A stretch of 64,000 nt of DNA. Origin: Lantana camara (taxonomy: Eukaryota; Streptophyta; Magnoliopsida; Lamiales; Verbenaceae). Where the stretch lies: assembly GCA_037501455.1 (NCBI GenBank), contig CM074864.1, positions 21,446,001-21,510,000 of the forward strand, read 5' to 3'. The position numbers and the translations under genes were made by a program. The notes below the pieces were generated by a model. That model saw only the letters and a list, made by a program, of their open reading frames with translations. It was not told where the DNA came from and made no database searches. Positions 1 through 12,621 of this stretch are shown piece by piece. The stretch's first letter is position 1, and every line of letters starts with the position of its first letter.

Positions 1-560
1 AATATTCTGCATAAAATTACAATTTTATCCCCTCGATCCGACGACTTCTTTGACCCCGATTTGCTATTATATGATCCAATATGTAGTGAAAGAACATGTT
101 TTCATGCCACATTGTATATTGCATGTCATCTCGTTGCATTTTCGCCGTTCGTCATATTTGGTCCATTTTAGAGTCAAGTCTCATGTATACATGTATTCCT
201 TGCACAGACTACCTTCTCGTGACGTTGAGCAGGGGCCATAGGCCGTGTCTTGACTTGCATTTGTCGGTAAAGGTGAGGTTTAGTTATTAATTATCTAGAA
301 CCCTATAACCCTTATATGGATTTCGGCCAAATTACACATGCTTATATCTTTATAATCGTTTTCCAACAACAAGGGATTTAATACCTACTCGTGTATCATG
401 TTATAAATCGTGTTGCCTGAAACTAATCGTGTTCATGACAAGTAAATCGTGTATCGTGTTATAATCAAGCCATGAATCATGTCATTGTGTTACCGTGATC
501 GTGTTTGGCGAACTATCATGTATCGTGTATCGTGTTTATGGGCCCGAGGGTGAGTGTTTG
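1..560 (+). mobile_element. LTR D, first part (Ty3/gypsy-type LTR, left end outside the window)
   Basis: This is the middle of a plus-oriented LTR closely related to LTR H (53299-55814). Positions 1-90 match H from about 54482 (the CTGCATAAAATT block, then CGATCCGACG and TTGCTATTATATGA), and 530-560 matches H at about 54925 (GGGCCCGAGGGT). The LTR continues at 11765 after element A1. No reading frame here is credible. Confidence 0.85.
556..560. repeat. Target-site duplication of A1, left copy (GTTTG)
   Basis: GTTTG directly precedes the TG end of A1 and is repeated at 11765-11769 directly after its CA end. Removing A1 and one copy restores a sequence parallel to the uninterrupted LTR H near 54943. 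Confidence 0.93.
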
Positions 561-3500
561 TGTAGCACCCCGCACGTGAGGCGCCACATCCCCCGCACTA
601 AGGCTCAACACGAGTAACGAAATAGTAAATCCGCACCCGTATCAAACCCTAGCGAACGGGAGACAAACACAAAAACCTTCTAAGCTAGGCGGAACTAGAC
701 CCTGCAATGAAAACCAATCCACGAAGTATAATGCGTTGCAAAGCCAAAGTTCAAACATACCAACCATAAACGGAAATTGGGCCCTTCAGGCTTCTTTTAA
801 ATCATAGCAAAACCCAGTAAAGCCAATTTCATAATAAATACATAGGTATCCAATTTCATGATATAACTGAAATGAATTATACATAATTCCAATACAGATA
901 TGAGTGCAGAGACTCTCCTAACCTAACTTGACCAACACAAAGACTCCAAACACCTCCGCCTAGCCCGAAACTCCAAAGTCAAACCTGCACACTAAAAGAT
1001 TGGGGAGGGAGAGGGTCAGTCTCTAGAAGACTGAGTGAGCAGGAGCGATATATATATATAAACATGCACATGCAAGTCATAAATCCCGAGCAAGGTTTTA
1101 TTTGAATTTAGTTCCCGCAAAAGGGCAAGAAAATAGATAGACCATGCTCGACCTTTACGACTAATTCATATTAAAGTCATTACATTTCATAAATCATACA
1201 TAAATATAAGGCTCGGCGAGTGAGCGTGCACAACCTCCATCCAAACTCCGACCGTGTACATAAATATCAGTAATATATTGATTAGGCGATCAGGCAATAT
1301 ATCATAATACACACAGACCATAAATCATAATATAAATATGCGTTTGGGCAATCCGTATCCCGGCCTTCCCGCACGGTGCATAATCCTATCAAAACATATA
1401 CATAAGAAGAGGCTTAAATCCTAACCAACCTTCTTCCTCCGGGTAGTGGACGGGCTTGCAAGACCCGACCACCTCAATCATAGGCCAATGGGGTTTCATG
1501 GCTCCCCCAAAGGCACTCAGCTCCCATTCCCCGCTAAATCTCCTAGCGAGGGCCGGTATCACCGTAGTTTGGTTGGAACTACTATATGGGATCCCCGTCA
1601 GCCCTTGCTTCCTCGGTTAGCCACATATACTAAGTCCCGGGGCCCGTTCAGTAATAAGTAATAAATGTGTCTCGCCAAAACATAACAATCATAAGTACAT
1701 AACATAATTCATAAATACATATCATAATTCATAAGTACATAACATAATTCATAAATACCTTACCGTGTAATTCGGCATATGCTATATACGTACCTCTCCG
1801 TGTCATCCTATTCCATAGCTAGCATGAAGACACACGGTTTGGAGCATAGCCTCATTACAAAACCATTTTAAGCTCATGTACGCTCATACGTATAACTCAG
1901 AAGGATTTACTCGATAGCTTCATTTGAAAACCAAATATATATATAATCATAAGGTTTTGGCCCAAGCTTTTCACATAAGGGTTGTAGGGTTTATTACATA
2001 GCTAAAACGAAAACCACCCTCACCTGAACCGTGAAGTTACAAGGATCGAGCACCTAGTGCTTGAACGATCAAAAGCTCTCCACCCTGGAGACAAACTGTA
2101 CAAAAGACCACAAGACGTGTTTGTGAGACTCAAGACTCTAAATGAACCATATATGACGCACGGCAATGCTCAAGCATGATATGAAGGCATAAAGATCATA
2201 TTAAGTCATGAAAATCATATAACCAATTCATTCACTTGTTCGATCATAAATCACTCAAATTCTTCAATTCATATATCCAATCAATTTATTTCAAGAACTC
2301 AAATAGGAGCATAGAACATATTCAAACTCTCCCAACAAGCTACTATATACCTCATATTACATAAGATAGCATATTTCCAAGGTTTGACAACAAGAAGAAA
2401 TCATATGATATGGAAAATAAGTTATGCGATTCATAAACGACATATAAACACACATAAACGGCATTACGTAAAAGCATGCCTATAACACATCCAAAAGCCA
2501 TGAAATTACACCATATTACTCCTAACATATAGTAAAACAAGTTCATAGTTCAACACAAAAGGAGATAAAGCCATTAGGTGAAACAAATCAAAAACCGAAA
2601 AGGAAGCAACCCAGACTGCACAGGGGAAGGGACACGGGGGTGTCACCTTCCTTAGCCAAACTGAGCCACGGGCGTGGCTCAGTACAGAGCTGCCCAGAAG
2701 GAGTGACACGCCCGTGTCTCACTCTTATGAGTAAATGAGACACGGGGGTGTCAAGGTACAGAACCAAAACCGTTCACAAGTTAAAACCGGCAAAACTGAT
2801 CCCTTACAAACTCAATCCAAAAACATACCAAATGAACTCCAAATGCTCTGAAACTTAATATACAACATATTTGGCATGTTATGAACATTTTTCATTTAGA
2901 GTGAAAAGGATAAATCACACGTTAAGATCATCGCATCCATGCAACAAAACTGGGTCGCCAAAATCGCACATATGAACCCTAATGATTCTATCATGCCTTG
3001 ATCAAGTACTTAGGGCTTGAATTTGAATCTGAAACTTTGGGGAATGCATGCTAACATACTAAAAAACTAATATACATCATATATATGCAAAATGGCACAA
3101 TTTAAAGCACATTAGGGTGACCAACAACCACACATAGGCAATAGCAACAAATCTGTCATGGAGCATGCATAAAAACAGGCTATGTATTTCGGTTTTGAGA
3201 CTTCAAATGGAACCAAATACTTGAAACATGAATGTTAACATGTAGAGCAATAGGTGTACATCAACTCCATGCATTTTCACACGAAATGAAGGCCATATGA
3301 TCAAGCTACAACACATAAATTCACACAGCAGTTCGAAAACAGGGGAAACAGTTTGAACATCAAGTTTGGAGCTCCATATCTCATAATTTCATAAAAGGGT
3401 CAAGAGATGAAATCCTCCTAACATCATATACCATCAGTTAGGAAAGAAATAAGCCAAGAAACAAGTTCATATGATCACATATAAGCAAGAAATTCAGCCA

Positions 3501-4575
3501 CACAAACATATAGGTCACAAGAGCAAAAATCCCTAAAAGTTCATACCAAACCCAACACTCAAACCCTAATCAATTCTGATCCAAAACATGATTTAAGTAA
3601 ATGAAATCAAGCATAATAGAGTAGAGAAGACATAAATATTCATGCCTCAAAGATTTGGTGAAGGAAGATAGTGATTTGAGCTCCAAAATCACAAGATTGG
3701 CCAAGTTTTCCTCTCTTCTCCTCTATCTCTCTCTCTCGATCAGTAGTTGCAGAAATGAGGGGGATATGGTTCGGTTTTTTCTGCTAAAAGGGAGAGGAGG
3801 GAGTTAACTCAAGGTGGATAAGTCATGGTTAATCTTTGGTTAGGTTTGGTTAAGTAAAAAGGGTCCCACCAAGGAGACTAGTCAACCAAAAGAGCTCTTC
3901 TTGCACGAGTTGTCCGTTACGGTTGGATTTTGGAGGTCTTAATGATTCCAAAAAGGTATGAGGCTAGTTCCATTGTCTCCGAATCGTCGATACGAAGGCA
4001 ACGGAGTTGACGGATTCGAATCCGAATTCCCGAGCTCAAGATATCACGCACGGAACCAAGGGTGCGCTAATTGCTCGTTAGCCCCCGACTTGGTTCCACA
4101 ATCAAAATTAAATTCATAAACACGTCAAATGAATCCGAAAACATAAATCGAGCACATAGGCATGTTCATAACACACATATATACGACATACTAAATTTCC
4201 ATACCAATCCGATATCATTACATATATGAACGAAGCACAAATAGAATACTCATGCGCATGAACGAATTCATATTGTTATAAATAATGTACTAAAACTTAA
4301 ATTCCATATTAATTAAATTAAAACCAACTAATAACATGTTGAAATTAATTAACGAAATTACCGAAATAGTTAAGGTAACATGAAACCTTAATTTAGAAAT
4401 TAAACACTAAATATCAAAGTAGAAATAAAAATGAATTAAATTAAATATTAATAGTTTATAGTTTAAATCAAATAAAAACACTTATGAACAAGTAATCATA
4501 TAATTAAATAATTAATTTGCGTAATTTATAAACAAATACTTCACATTATTATTACTGAAAAACTGGGGCGTTACA
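561..4575 (-). repeat. A1 3' LTR
   Basis: A 4015-bp LTR, bounded on the plus strand by TGTAGCACCCC and GGGGCGTTACA. It contains the palindrome cluster 2631-2752 and the conserved stem-loop at 1016-1034 (TCAGTCTCTAGAAGACTGA). Short frames such as 2352-2546 recur in the other LTR only because the LTRs are copies. Confidence 0.93.
2631..2752. promoter_or_regulatory. Palindrome cluster in LTR A (4 sites)
   Basis: Four near-perfect dyads: GACACGGGGGTGTC at 2631-2644, TGAGCCACGGGCGTGGCTCA at 2662-2681, GACACGCCCGTGTC at 2705-2718 and GACACGGGGGTGTC at 2739-2752. All share an ACGGGSGT-type core while the arms differ. They lie 1.82-1.94 kb from the LTR 5' end. The function is unknown; comparable clusters occur in LTRs B, C, F, G and H. 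Confidence 0.75.
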
Positions 4576-4590
4576 ATCTCTCCCCCCTTA
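4576..4590 (-). other. Polypurine tract (PPT) of A1
   Basis: On the minus strand TAAGGGGGGAGAGAT directly abuts the 3' LTR start TGTAACGCC. This is the expected position and composition of the plus-strand DNA primer. A hairpin (4594-4611) lies just upstream in element orientation. Confidence 0.9.
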
Positions 4591-4593
4591 AAA

Positions 4594-4611
4594 GAATCCG
4601 TCCTCGGATTC
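4594..4611 (-). other. Hairpin next to the PPT (A1)
   Basis: Minus strand GAATCCGAGGACGGATTC has perfect 6-bp arms around GAGGAC. The same structure precedes the PPT in A2 (26566-26583), B (20464-20481 and 37479-37496) and H (53263-53281), where the arm pair is changed on both sides. Confidence 0.7.
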
Positions 4612-4635
4612 AAAACACGGCTGAAATTAAACAAT

Positions 4636-4768
4636 GAGAGAATCCCCGTCTCTCGCAAACAACAAGGAGAGAGCCCCGTCTCTCGAGCAACAATGAGAGA
4701 ACCCCGTCTCTCGCAAACAAAGAGAGTACCCCGTCTCTCAAACAAAAATAAGAGAAGCCCCGTCTCTT
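4636..4768 (-). repeat. Array of five GAGAGANCCCCGTCTCTC hairpins (A1)
   Basis: Units at 4636-4654, 4667-4684, 4695-4712, 4722-4739 and 4751-4768, each with GAGAG(A) and (T)CTCTC arms around a conserved CCCCG loop, separated by A/C-rich spacers. Equivalent arrays lie in A2, both B copies and G. Role unknown; an RNA structure or protein-binding array is possible. Confidence 0.8.
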
Positions 4769-5992
4769 CACCGAAAATAAAGCAAGGAAGTCTCCAATAC
4801 TCCCAAGCAACTCACCCAAAACCAAATTTAAAATCACGTAAGGCACCCAAAGCAAGTAATAAATGTCGCCCACATTGATATCCAATTACTCCAAGTAATT
4901 TAACACAATACAAGATCGAAGCACCTAACATAAAAATTATATAAGTTAAATTTGCATGGATGCATGTATCATGAATGCTATAAGTACCGTTCACCGAAGT
5001 TTCAAAGTTTAGAATTGAGAGTTGTCGTTGTCCAGTGTAGGATCTATCCTGAAGATAGCTCAGTGGTCCGCTTGTCTTGAACCTCTTCAAGGTTTTTCGG
5101 TGAAGCTATTGATAAATCCTTTAAGGATCATACTCCTGGATCCGTTCTGACTTGTACTATTTCCAGTTTTCACCATTTCCCACAATCTTCGTTCGACCAT
5201 CCAATTCTTTTTAATTAACCGAGCTTGACTTCCCGAATACCCTTAGACCATCCGTCTTGAAGTTAGATCCAAAGCTATTATCTTACCCATATCGGAGTTT
5301 GAAATACCCTCGAGGATAACTACTCCTGACAATCTTGACGATTCAATCCCTACCTAGAGGTATTCGTCATTAGGATCTACCTTAACACGAATCCTTTTCC
5401 ATCTTCCGTTCCTGGTATCCATTCATTCCCTTTGACCCCTTAGGTTTATATTTGGCATCTAGCTCCACATTTCTTGAATCGAAGATAAAATGTTCTTGAT
5501 GCGTTTTGAAGTTTGATGTAAATCCTCCAATGATCATCTTTTCCGGTTTGGTTTCTTCTTAGATTTCCTTCCGAAGTAACGTGGGACTAACCGAAGACTT
5601 AATAATATTGTCATTATTGAACCCCCTTTTGTACCCTATTGGATTACTCGTGATCGCCATCATTCCATCATATGCCAACTTGATTCGACACTCTCTCTTG
5701 TCAATTCTGACTTAGGAGTTTCCAGAAGCTTCCTTATTATTCTGTTATCCCCAGATCCATGTTCTATACATAGGGATATTCTCCAAGCCATTTCCGTTAT
5801 ACCTAATGAGGGACTCCAACCCGATTTGAGTAACTTAACTCTCCTCTTAACCGCTTAACCATTCAAGCCGTCTTGTTTATTTCTGATCATCACTAAGAGG
5901 ACTCACAGGTCTTCCTTAATTTACACTTTCGTTATTCTTACTGAAATATTTCTTCGAGCACCCTTTCAGTCGTCCAATTTGTTCCTCGGTCG

Positions 5993-6006
5993 TGCTCTCC
6001 CCCTTA
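5993..6006 (-). other. Central PPT-like tract (A1)
   Basis: Minus strand TTAAGGGGGAGAGC repeats most of the terminal PPT near the middle of the internal region (its midpoint is about 6159). The same tract occurs in A2, B and G. It could be a central plus-strand primer; that role is inferred. Confidence 0.5.
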
Positions 6007-7721
6007 AATTTCGGTTGTCCCGGGTTGAACTCCATCGATTCTTCTTTTATCGAAACTCTTGATGAGTAAATCCCATTAGGTGGAGTTTAACCGATATAGA
6101 AATCAAAGATTTGGCCTTTCAACTCCTCCCCTAGTTCTCTCGATGTCCGAAACTCCTTTCTTAATCTTGTCCGGAACTCTAGTCTCACTTCTCCTTCTGA
6201 ATTCTTGTTTCCGTTAACCTATCCCTTACTAGAAGTTCTTATTTCCCAAATTCACCTTCCTTCTAATGTCATCCTATTATTTCTCTTCCTCATAACTCAG
6301 ATGTGGCTCGGTTGAACTGAGACTTGATAGTGGAGGCGAAAGGACTTCCTATCAAGTAAACACTAAAATGCATGTTGGGTTAAAATGACAATACATGGGT
6401 CACGTTTACATCAAGCAGTTATACAACACATTAGCGTAACAAAACCAATTAGAAATGCACGGATAAACATAAGGTTAAAAGAATAAATAATGAATGCGAG
6501 ATATGATGCACGTGCTATGAATGCTTTGGAACCTATCACCGATGTGGGAAGTTATTAGCTCGGTAGCTCTCCTCGTTCTTCCGATCCCAAGGTCACTTGA
6601 CCTGGTAATTATTCCTTGCCTTTCCCACGGTCTTCAAGTTTTCCATGAGTCTTTTGGCATCACTTGTATCTTCCACTATCCAAGGTTGCAATTTCTTAAT
6701 CCTTAATTCTTCCACATCCACTGAGTTAGTATCCAAACTTCTCCTCGAAATTCGACCTTTACTTCTAATCGTCACCTCAATCAAGAATCCCGTGCCTATC
6801 CTTTGTGGATTCAATTCATCTCCAATTGCTTATACTTGAGCACATGATTTCCTTTCTTTCCCGTTTCCATTTGTTGCTCCATATCTTCCAATTTAACCTC
6901 ACAACATGACAATTCAGCTTGGATTTGGAAAAAAATGAACTCGAATCCTGTGCTCCATATTGCCACCTTCCCTCTGTTCGTGTTTACCCAAATGCTTATC
7001 TTCTAGAACCCGACTTCTAATCACTGGTTTAGTTCGAAGTCCTTCCTTGTAGACCCTTGATGCATAACCTCTACCGGACCCATGTTATCTCTACTCCTCT
7101 TAATTACTAGTACCTCTTCCATGATCCAAATCCGGGACCAATATATCTTCAAGGTTTTGTTCCCTTCATTCCTTAGGTTGCAAGATCCTGTTGAATCCAA
7201 TTAATGCACTTCAAGTAGTGGATTCACATAAGTTGTTCTTCTGAGTCACAACCATCTTTTGATTAACTCCTATTCCCCCAAATGTTCCTCTGCCATCGCA
7301 TCGCCAAGGTCGAACCTCCCATTCTGAATCCCAACCGTTAATTGCTACTCAGTCTACAAAGCCACACAACTAGCATTCTCCACACTCCTCCCCGGCATCC
7401 TTCCTATCTTCCGTGCCTCCGAAGGAATTGTAATAGATTGTTATGATCATAGAACTTGGCCGTGGTTTGATATCATCTTTATAACCTGGAAACCATAACT
7501 CATTTCAAGAATGGATGCATGCGATTAGTGCATGCTCATGGCACATATTCAATACGAAAGACAAGAATCCATATAAAATGCAACAAGTGATTCAACAAAA
7601 TTCTTAAGGAAACCAAATTCCATATTCAAGATCGATGCAATGCACACAATATCACATAGTCCCTATGCCGTTCGACTTAGACTGACTCCGACATGACTCA
7701 AGAACACCGGTTTTGCAACCG

Positions 7722-7734
7722 GGCTCTGATACCA
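7722..7734 (-). other. Primer-binding site of A1 (initiator tRNA-Met)
   Basis: Minus strand TGGTATCAGAGCC matches the sequence complementary to the 3' end of plant initiator tRNA-Met over 13 nt. It lies 8 nt from the end of the 5' LTR (7743). Confidence 0.93.
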
Positions 7735-7742
7735 CTTAAGGA

Positions 7743-10700
7743 TGTAGCACCCCGCACGTGAGGCGCCACATCCCCCGCACTAAGGCTCAACACGAGTAAC
7801 GAAATAGTAAATCCGCACCCGTATCAAACCCTAGCGAACGGGAGACAAACACAAAAACCTTCTAAGCTAGGCGGAACTAGACCCTGCAATGAAAACCAAT
7901 CCACGAAGTATAATGCGTTGCAAAGCCAAAGTTCAAACATACCAACCATAAACGGAAATTGGGCCCTTCAGGCTTCTTTTAAATCATAGCAAAACCCAGT
8001 AAAGCCAATTTCATAATAAATGCATAGGTATCCAATTTCATGATATAACTGAAATGAATTATACATAATTCCAATACAGATATGAGTGCAGAGACTCTCC
8101 TAACCTAACTTGACCAACACAAAGACTCCAAACACCTCCGCCTAGCCCGAAACTCCAAAGTCAAACCTGCACACTAAAAGATTGGGGAGGGAGAGGGTCA
8201 GTCTCTAGAAGACTGAGTGAGCAGGAGCGATATATATATATATAAACATGCACATGCAAGTCATAAATCCCGAGCAAGGTTTTATTTGAATTTAGTTCCC
8301 GCAAAAGGGCAAGAAAATAGATAGACCATGCTCGACCTTTACGACTAATTCATATTAAAGTCATTACATTTCATAAATCATACATAAATATAAGGCTCGG
8401 CGAGTGAGCGTGCACAACCTCCATCCAAACTCCGACCGTGTACATAAATATCAGTAATATATTGATTAGGCGATCAGGCAATATATCATAATACACACAG
8501 ACCATAAATCATAATATAAATATGCGTTTGGGCAATCCGTATCCCGGCCTTCCCGCACGGTGCATAATCCTATCAAAACATATACATAAGAAGAGGCTTA
8601 AATCCTAACCAACCTTCTTCCTCCGGGTAGTGGACGGGCTTGCAAGACCCGACCACCTCAATCATAGAACAATGGGGTTTCATGACTCCCCCAAAGGCAC
8701 TCAGCTCCCATTCCCCGCTAAATCTCCTAGCGAGGGCCGATATCACCGTAGTTTGGTTGGAACTACTATATGGGATCCCCGTCAGCCCTTGCTTCCTCGG
8801 TTAGCCACATATACTAAGTCCCGGGGCCCGTTCAGTAATAAGTAATAAATGTGTCTCGCCAAAACATAACAATCATAAGTACATAACATAATTCATAAAT
8901 ACATATCATAATTCATAAGTACATAACATAATTCATAAATACCTTACCGTGTAATTCGGCATATGCTATATACGTACCTCTCCGTGTCATCCTATTCCAT
9001 AGCTAGCATGAAGACACACGGTTTGGAGCATAGCCTCATTACAAAACCATTTTAAGCTCATGTACGCTCATACGTATAACTCAGAAGGATTTACTCGATA
9101 GCTTCATTTGAAAACCAAATATATATATAATCATAAGGTTTTGGCCCAAGCTTTTCACATAAGGGTTGTAGGGTTTATTACATAGCTAAAACGAAAACCA
9201 CCCTCACCTGAACCGTGAAGTTACAAGGATCGAGCACCAAGTGCTTGAACGATCAAAAGCTCTCCACCCTGGAGACAAACTGTACAAAAGACCACAAGAC
9301 GTGTTTGTGAGACTCAAGACTCTAAATGAACCATATATGACGCAAGGCAATGCTCAAGCATGATATGAAGGCATAAAGATCATATTAAGTCATGAAAATC
9401 ATATAACCAATTCATTCACTTGTTCGATCATAAATCACTCAAATTCTTCAATTCATATGTCCAATCAATTTATTTCAAGAACTCAAATAGGAGCATAGAA
9501 CATATTCAAACTCTCCCAACAAGCTACTATATACCTCATATTACATAAGATAGCATATTTCCAAGGTTTGACAACAAGAAGAAATCATATGATATGGAAA
9601 ATAAGTTATGCGATTCATAAACGACATATAAACACACATAAACGGCATTACGTAAAAGCATGCCTATAACACATCCAAAAGCCATGAAATTACACCATAT
9701 TACTCCTAACATATAGTAAAACAAGTTCATAGTTCAACACAAAAGGAGATAAAGCCATTAAGGAGGTGAAACAAATCAAAAACCGAAAAGGAAGCAACCC
9801 GGACTGCACAGCGGAAGGGACACGGGGATGTCACCTTCCTTAGCCAAACTGAGCCACGGGCGTGGCTCAGTACAGAGCTGCCCAGAAGGAGTGACACGCC
9901 CGTGTCTCACTCTTATGAGTAAATGAGACACGGGGGTGTCAAGGTACAGAACCAAAACCGTTCACAAGTTAAAACCGGCAAAACTGATCCCTTACAAACT
10001 CAATCCAAAAACATACCAAATGAACTCCAAATGCTCTGAAACTTAATATACAACATATTTGGCATGTTATGAACATTTTTCATTTAGAGTGCAAAGGCTA
10101 AATCACACGTTAAGATCATCGCATCCATGCAACAAAACTGGGTCGCCAAAATCGCACATATGAACCCTAATGATTCTATCATGCCTTGATCAAGTACTTA
10201 GGGCTTGAATTTGAATCTGAAACTTTGGGGAATGCATGCTAACATACTAAACAACTAATATACATCATATATATGCAAAATGGCACAATTTAAAGCACAT
10301 TAGGGTGACCAACAACCACACATAGGCAATAGCAACAAATCTGTCATGGAGCATGCATAAAAACAGGCCATGTATTTCGGTTTTGAGACTTCAAATGGAA
10401 CCAAATACTTGAAACATGAATGTTAACATGTAGAGCAATAGGTGTACATCAACTCCATGCATTTTCACACGAAATGAAGGCCATATGATCAAGCTACAAC
10501 ACATAAATTCACACAGCAGTTCGAAAACAGGGGAAACAGTTTGAACATCAAGTTTGGAGCTCCATATCTCATAATTTCATAAAAGGGTCAGGAGATGAAA
10601 TCCTCCTAACATCATATACCATCAGTTAGGAAAGAAATAAGCCAAGAAACAAGTTCATATGATCACATATAAGCAAGAAATTCAGCCACACAAACATATA

Positions 10701-11764
10701 GGTCACAAGAGCAAAAATCCCTAAAAGTTCATACCAAACCCAACACTCAAACCCTAATCAATTCTGATCCAAAACATGATTTAAGTAAATGAAATGAAGC
10801 ATAATAGAGTAGATAAGACATAAATATTCATACCTCAAAGATTTGGTGAAGGAAGATAGTGATTTGAGCTCCAAAATCACAAGATTGGCCAAGTTTTCCT
10901 CTCTTCTCCTCTATCTCTCTCTCTCGATCAGTAGTTGCAGAAATGAGGGGGATATGGTTCGGTTTTTTCTGCTAAAAGGGAGAGGAGGGAGTTAACTCAA
11001 GGTGGATAAGTCATGGTTAATCTTTGGTTAGGTTTGGTTAAGTAAAAAGGGTCCCACCAAGGAGACTAGTCAACCAAAAGAGCTCTTCTTGCACGAGTTG
11101 TCCGTTACGGTTGGATTTTGGAGGTCTTAATGATTCCAAAAAGGTATGAGGCTAGTTCCATTGTCTCCGAATCGTCGATACGAAGGCAACGGAGTTGACG
11201 GAATTCGAATCCGAATTCTCGAGCTCAAGATATCACGCACGGAACCAAGGGTGCGCTAATTGCTCGTTAGCCCCCGACTTGGTTCCACAATCAAAATTAA
11301 ATTCATAAACATGTCAAATGAATCCGAAAACATAAATCGAGCACATAGGCATGTTCATAACACACATATATACGACATACGAAATTTCCATACCAATCCG
11401 ATATCATTACGTATATGAACGAAGCACAAATAGAATACTCATGCGCATGAACGAATTCATATTGTTATAAATAATGTACTAAAACTTAAATTCCATATTA
11501 ATTAAATTAAAACCAACTAATAACATGTTGAAATTAATTAACGAAATTACCGAAATAGTTAAGGTAACATGAAACCTTAATTTAGAAATTAAACACTAAA
11601 TATCAAAGTAGAAATAAAAATGAATTAAATTAAATATTAATAGTTTATAGTTTAAATCAAATAAAAACACTTATGAACAAGTAATCATATAATTAAATAA
11701 TTAATTTGCGTAATTTATAAACAAATACGTCACATTATTATTACTGAAAAACGGGGGCGTTACA
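7743..11764 (-). repeat. A1 5' LTR
   Basis: A 4022-bp LTR, about 99.3% identical to 561-4575 by eye. The stem-loop is at 8198-8216. It should carry the active promoter and start site, but I could not place a convincing TATA box. Confidence 0.93.
9819..9940. promoter_or_regulatory. Palindrome cluster, A1 5' LTR copy
   Basis: Same four-site cluster as 2631-2752. The first site has one change (GACACGGGGATGTC), outside the arms. Confidence 0.72.
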
Positions 11765-12621
11765 GTTTGAGCCAACCGGGAAGGCATAGGGCTGACGGGT
11801 AACTCATAACACCTCTCTCACATCGTGGGGATGCCCCCTGAATCCACCAGGAGGTTTGGTGGAGGAAGGAGTCCCGTACGTGGGAGTCATGCTCCCGACG
11901 TGCAACGTGTTATCGTAGGTGGTTCGGGCCTTGCAACCCCACCACCAATGGTGAAGGGTGGATTTCGTGTTATTGATAGTGTGCACTTTAATGACTTGCA
12001 TGATAACTTAATTAAATGAAAGTGCAACCCTTGTTCACTGTCGAGATTGGTTGGAGATCGTGCACGCCCCTCGCCAGGGCCACTAATTGTTAGAATAAAC
12101 GTGATTCTCGTGTTAAACTTGATAGTTGTAATCTCGGGCGAGTTTATGTTATTCTTGCATTTATATTATTATAATTACAAAACCTTACCCGAGATTATAG
12201 CTTGCATGTTACTTATGTTTATATATATTTATGCCCTCACTCGGTCTTCACAGACTGACACCTCCACCTTTCAGGTTTTGTTCGTGGCATGCTAGGCCGG
12301 AGTCGGGTCGTGTCTTTCGGTCCAGCTGAGTCTAGCATAACTTTTCTTCTCATGTATTAACAGTTCAGAGTATCATGTTAATAGTTCTAAGTACATATAT
12401 GTGAATGTTACTTGGAAGATGATAATGTATTGATATGATGATATAATGCCCTTATGCTTCCGCTTTATATTGTTACATGTATAAGTTATCCCGCCTAGCC
12501 GGTCGTGTTTTGCATTGTCACCCATTCGCTATAGGTTGGTTCATGTACGGATCGCCCATTTCGTACGTGGATTGACCTATAGTGCGGGGGTGTGGCACCT
12601 CCACGTGTAAGGGGTGTTACA
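11765..12621 (+). mobile_element. LTR D, 3' part
   Basis: Resumes LTR D after A1; the first five bases are the right TSD copy (GTTTG). It contains the stem-loop 12241-12258 (TCGGTCTTCACAGACTGA) and the family-wide 3' terminal block (CCCATTCGCTATAGG, then TAGTGCGGGGGTGTGG). It ends GGGGTGTTACA at 12621. No PBS follows, so D is a solo or 3' LTR. The bases after it (ACTTG) should be its TSD, but the left copy is outside the window. Confidence 0.85.

Larger units (their letters stand above)
4576..7742 (-). mobile_element. A1 internal region, non-coding
   Basis: A 3.17-kb region between the LTRs. From the 5' side (minus strand) it holds the PBS, a leader resembling those of B and G, a central PPT-like tract (5993-6006), a hairpin array (4636-4768), a hairpin and the PPT. 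Small frames of up to about 92 codons are not kept in A2 and have no recognisable motifs, so I call it non-coding. The homologous A2 region is 26548-29732. Confidence 0.85.
561..11764 (-). mobile_element. Complete non-autonomous LTR retrotransposon A1
   Basis: Two LTRs of about 4.0 kb (561-4575 and 7743-11764) flank a 3.17-kb internal region. The minus orientation follows from the PBS beside the right LTR and the PPT beside the left LTR. The LTRs start TGTAACGCCCC and end GGGGTGCTACA on the minus strand, and GTTTG flanks the element. I found no gag, protease, RT or integrase motif, so this is a large non-coding derivative (LARD-like) that needs enzymes in trans. The two LTRs differ by roughly 25-30 substitutions plus small indels by eye (about 0.7%), which suggests a recent insertion. 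A2 (22500-33782) is a second member of the family. Confidence 0.93.

Noticed and set aside
4812..5090. Frame of 92 codons in the A1 internal region
   Set aside because: The homologous A2 region does not keep it, so it is a chance frame.
7711..7734. tRNA gene fragment (CTCTGATACCA)
   Set aside because: Only about 13-18 nt match tRNA-Met and the match abuts an LTR end, as a primer-binding site should.
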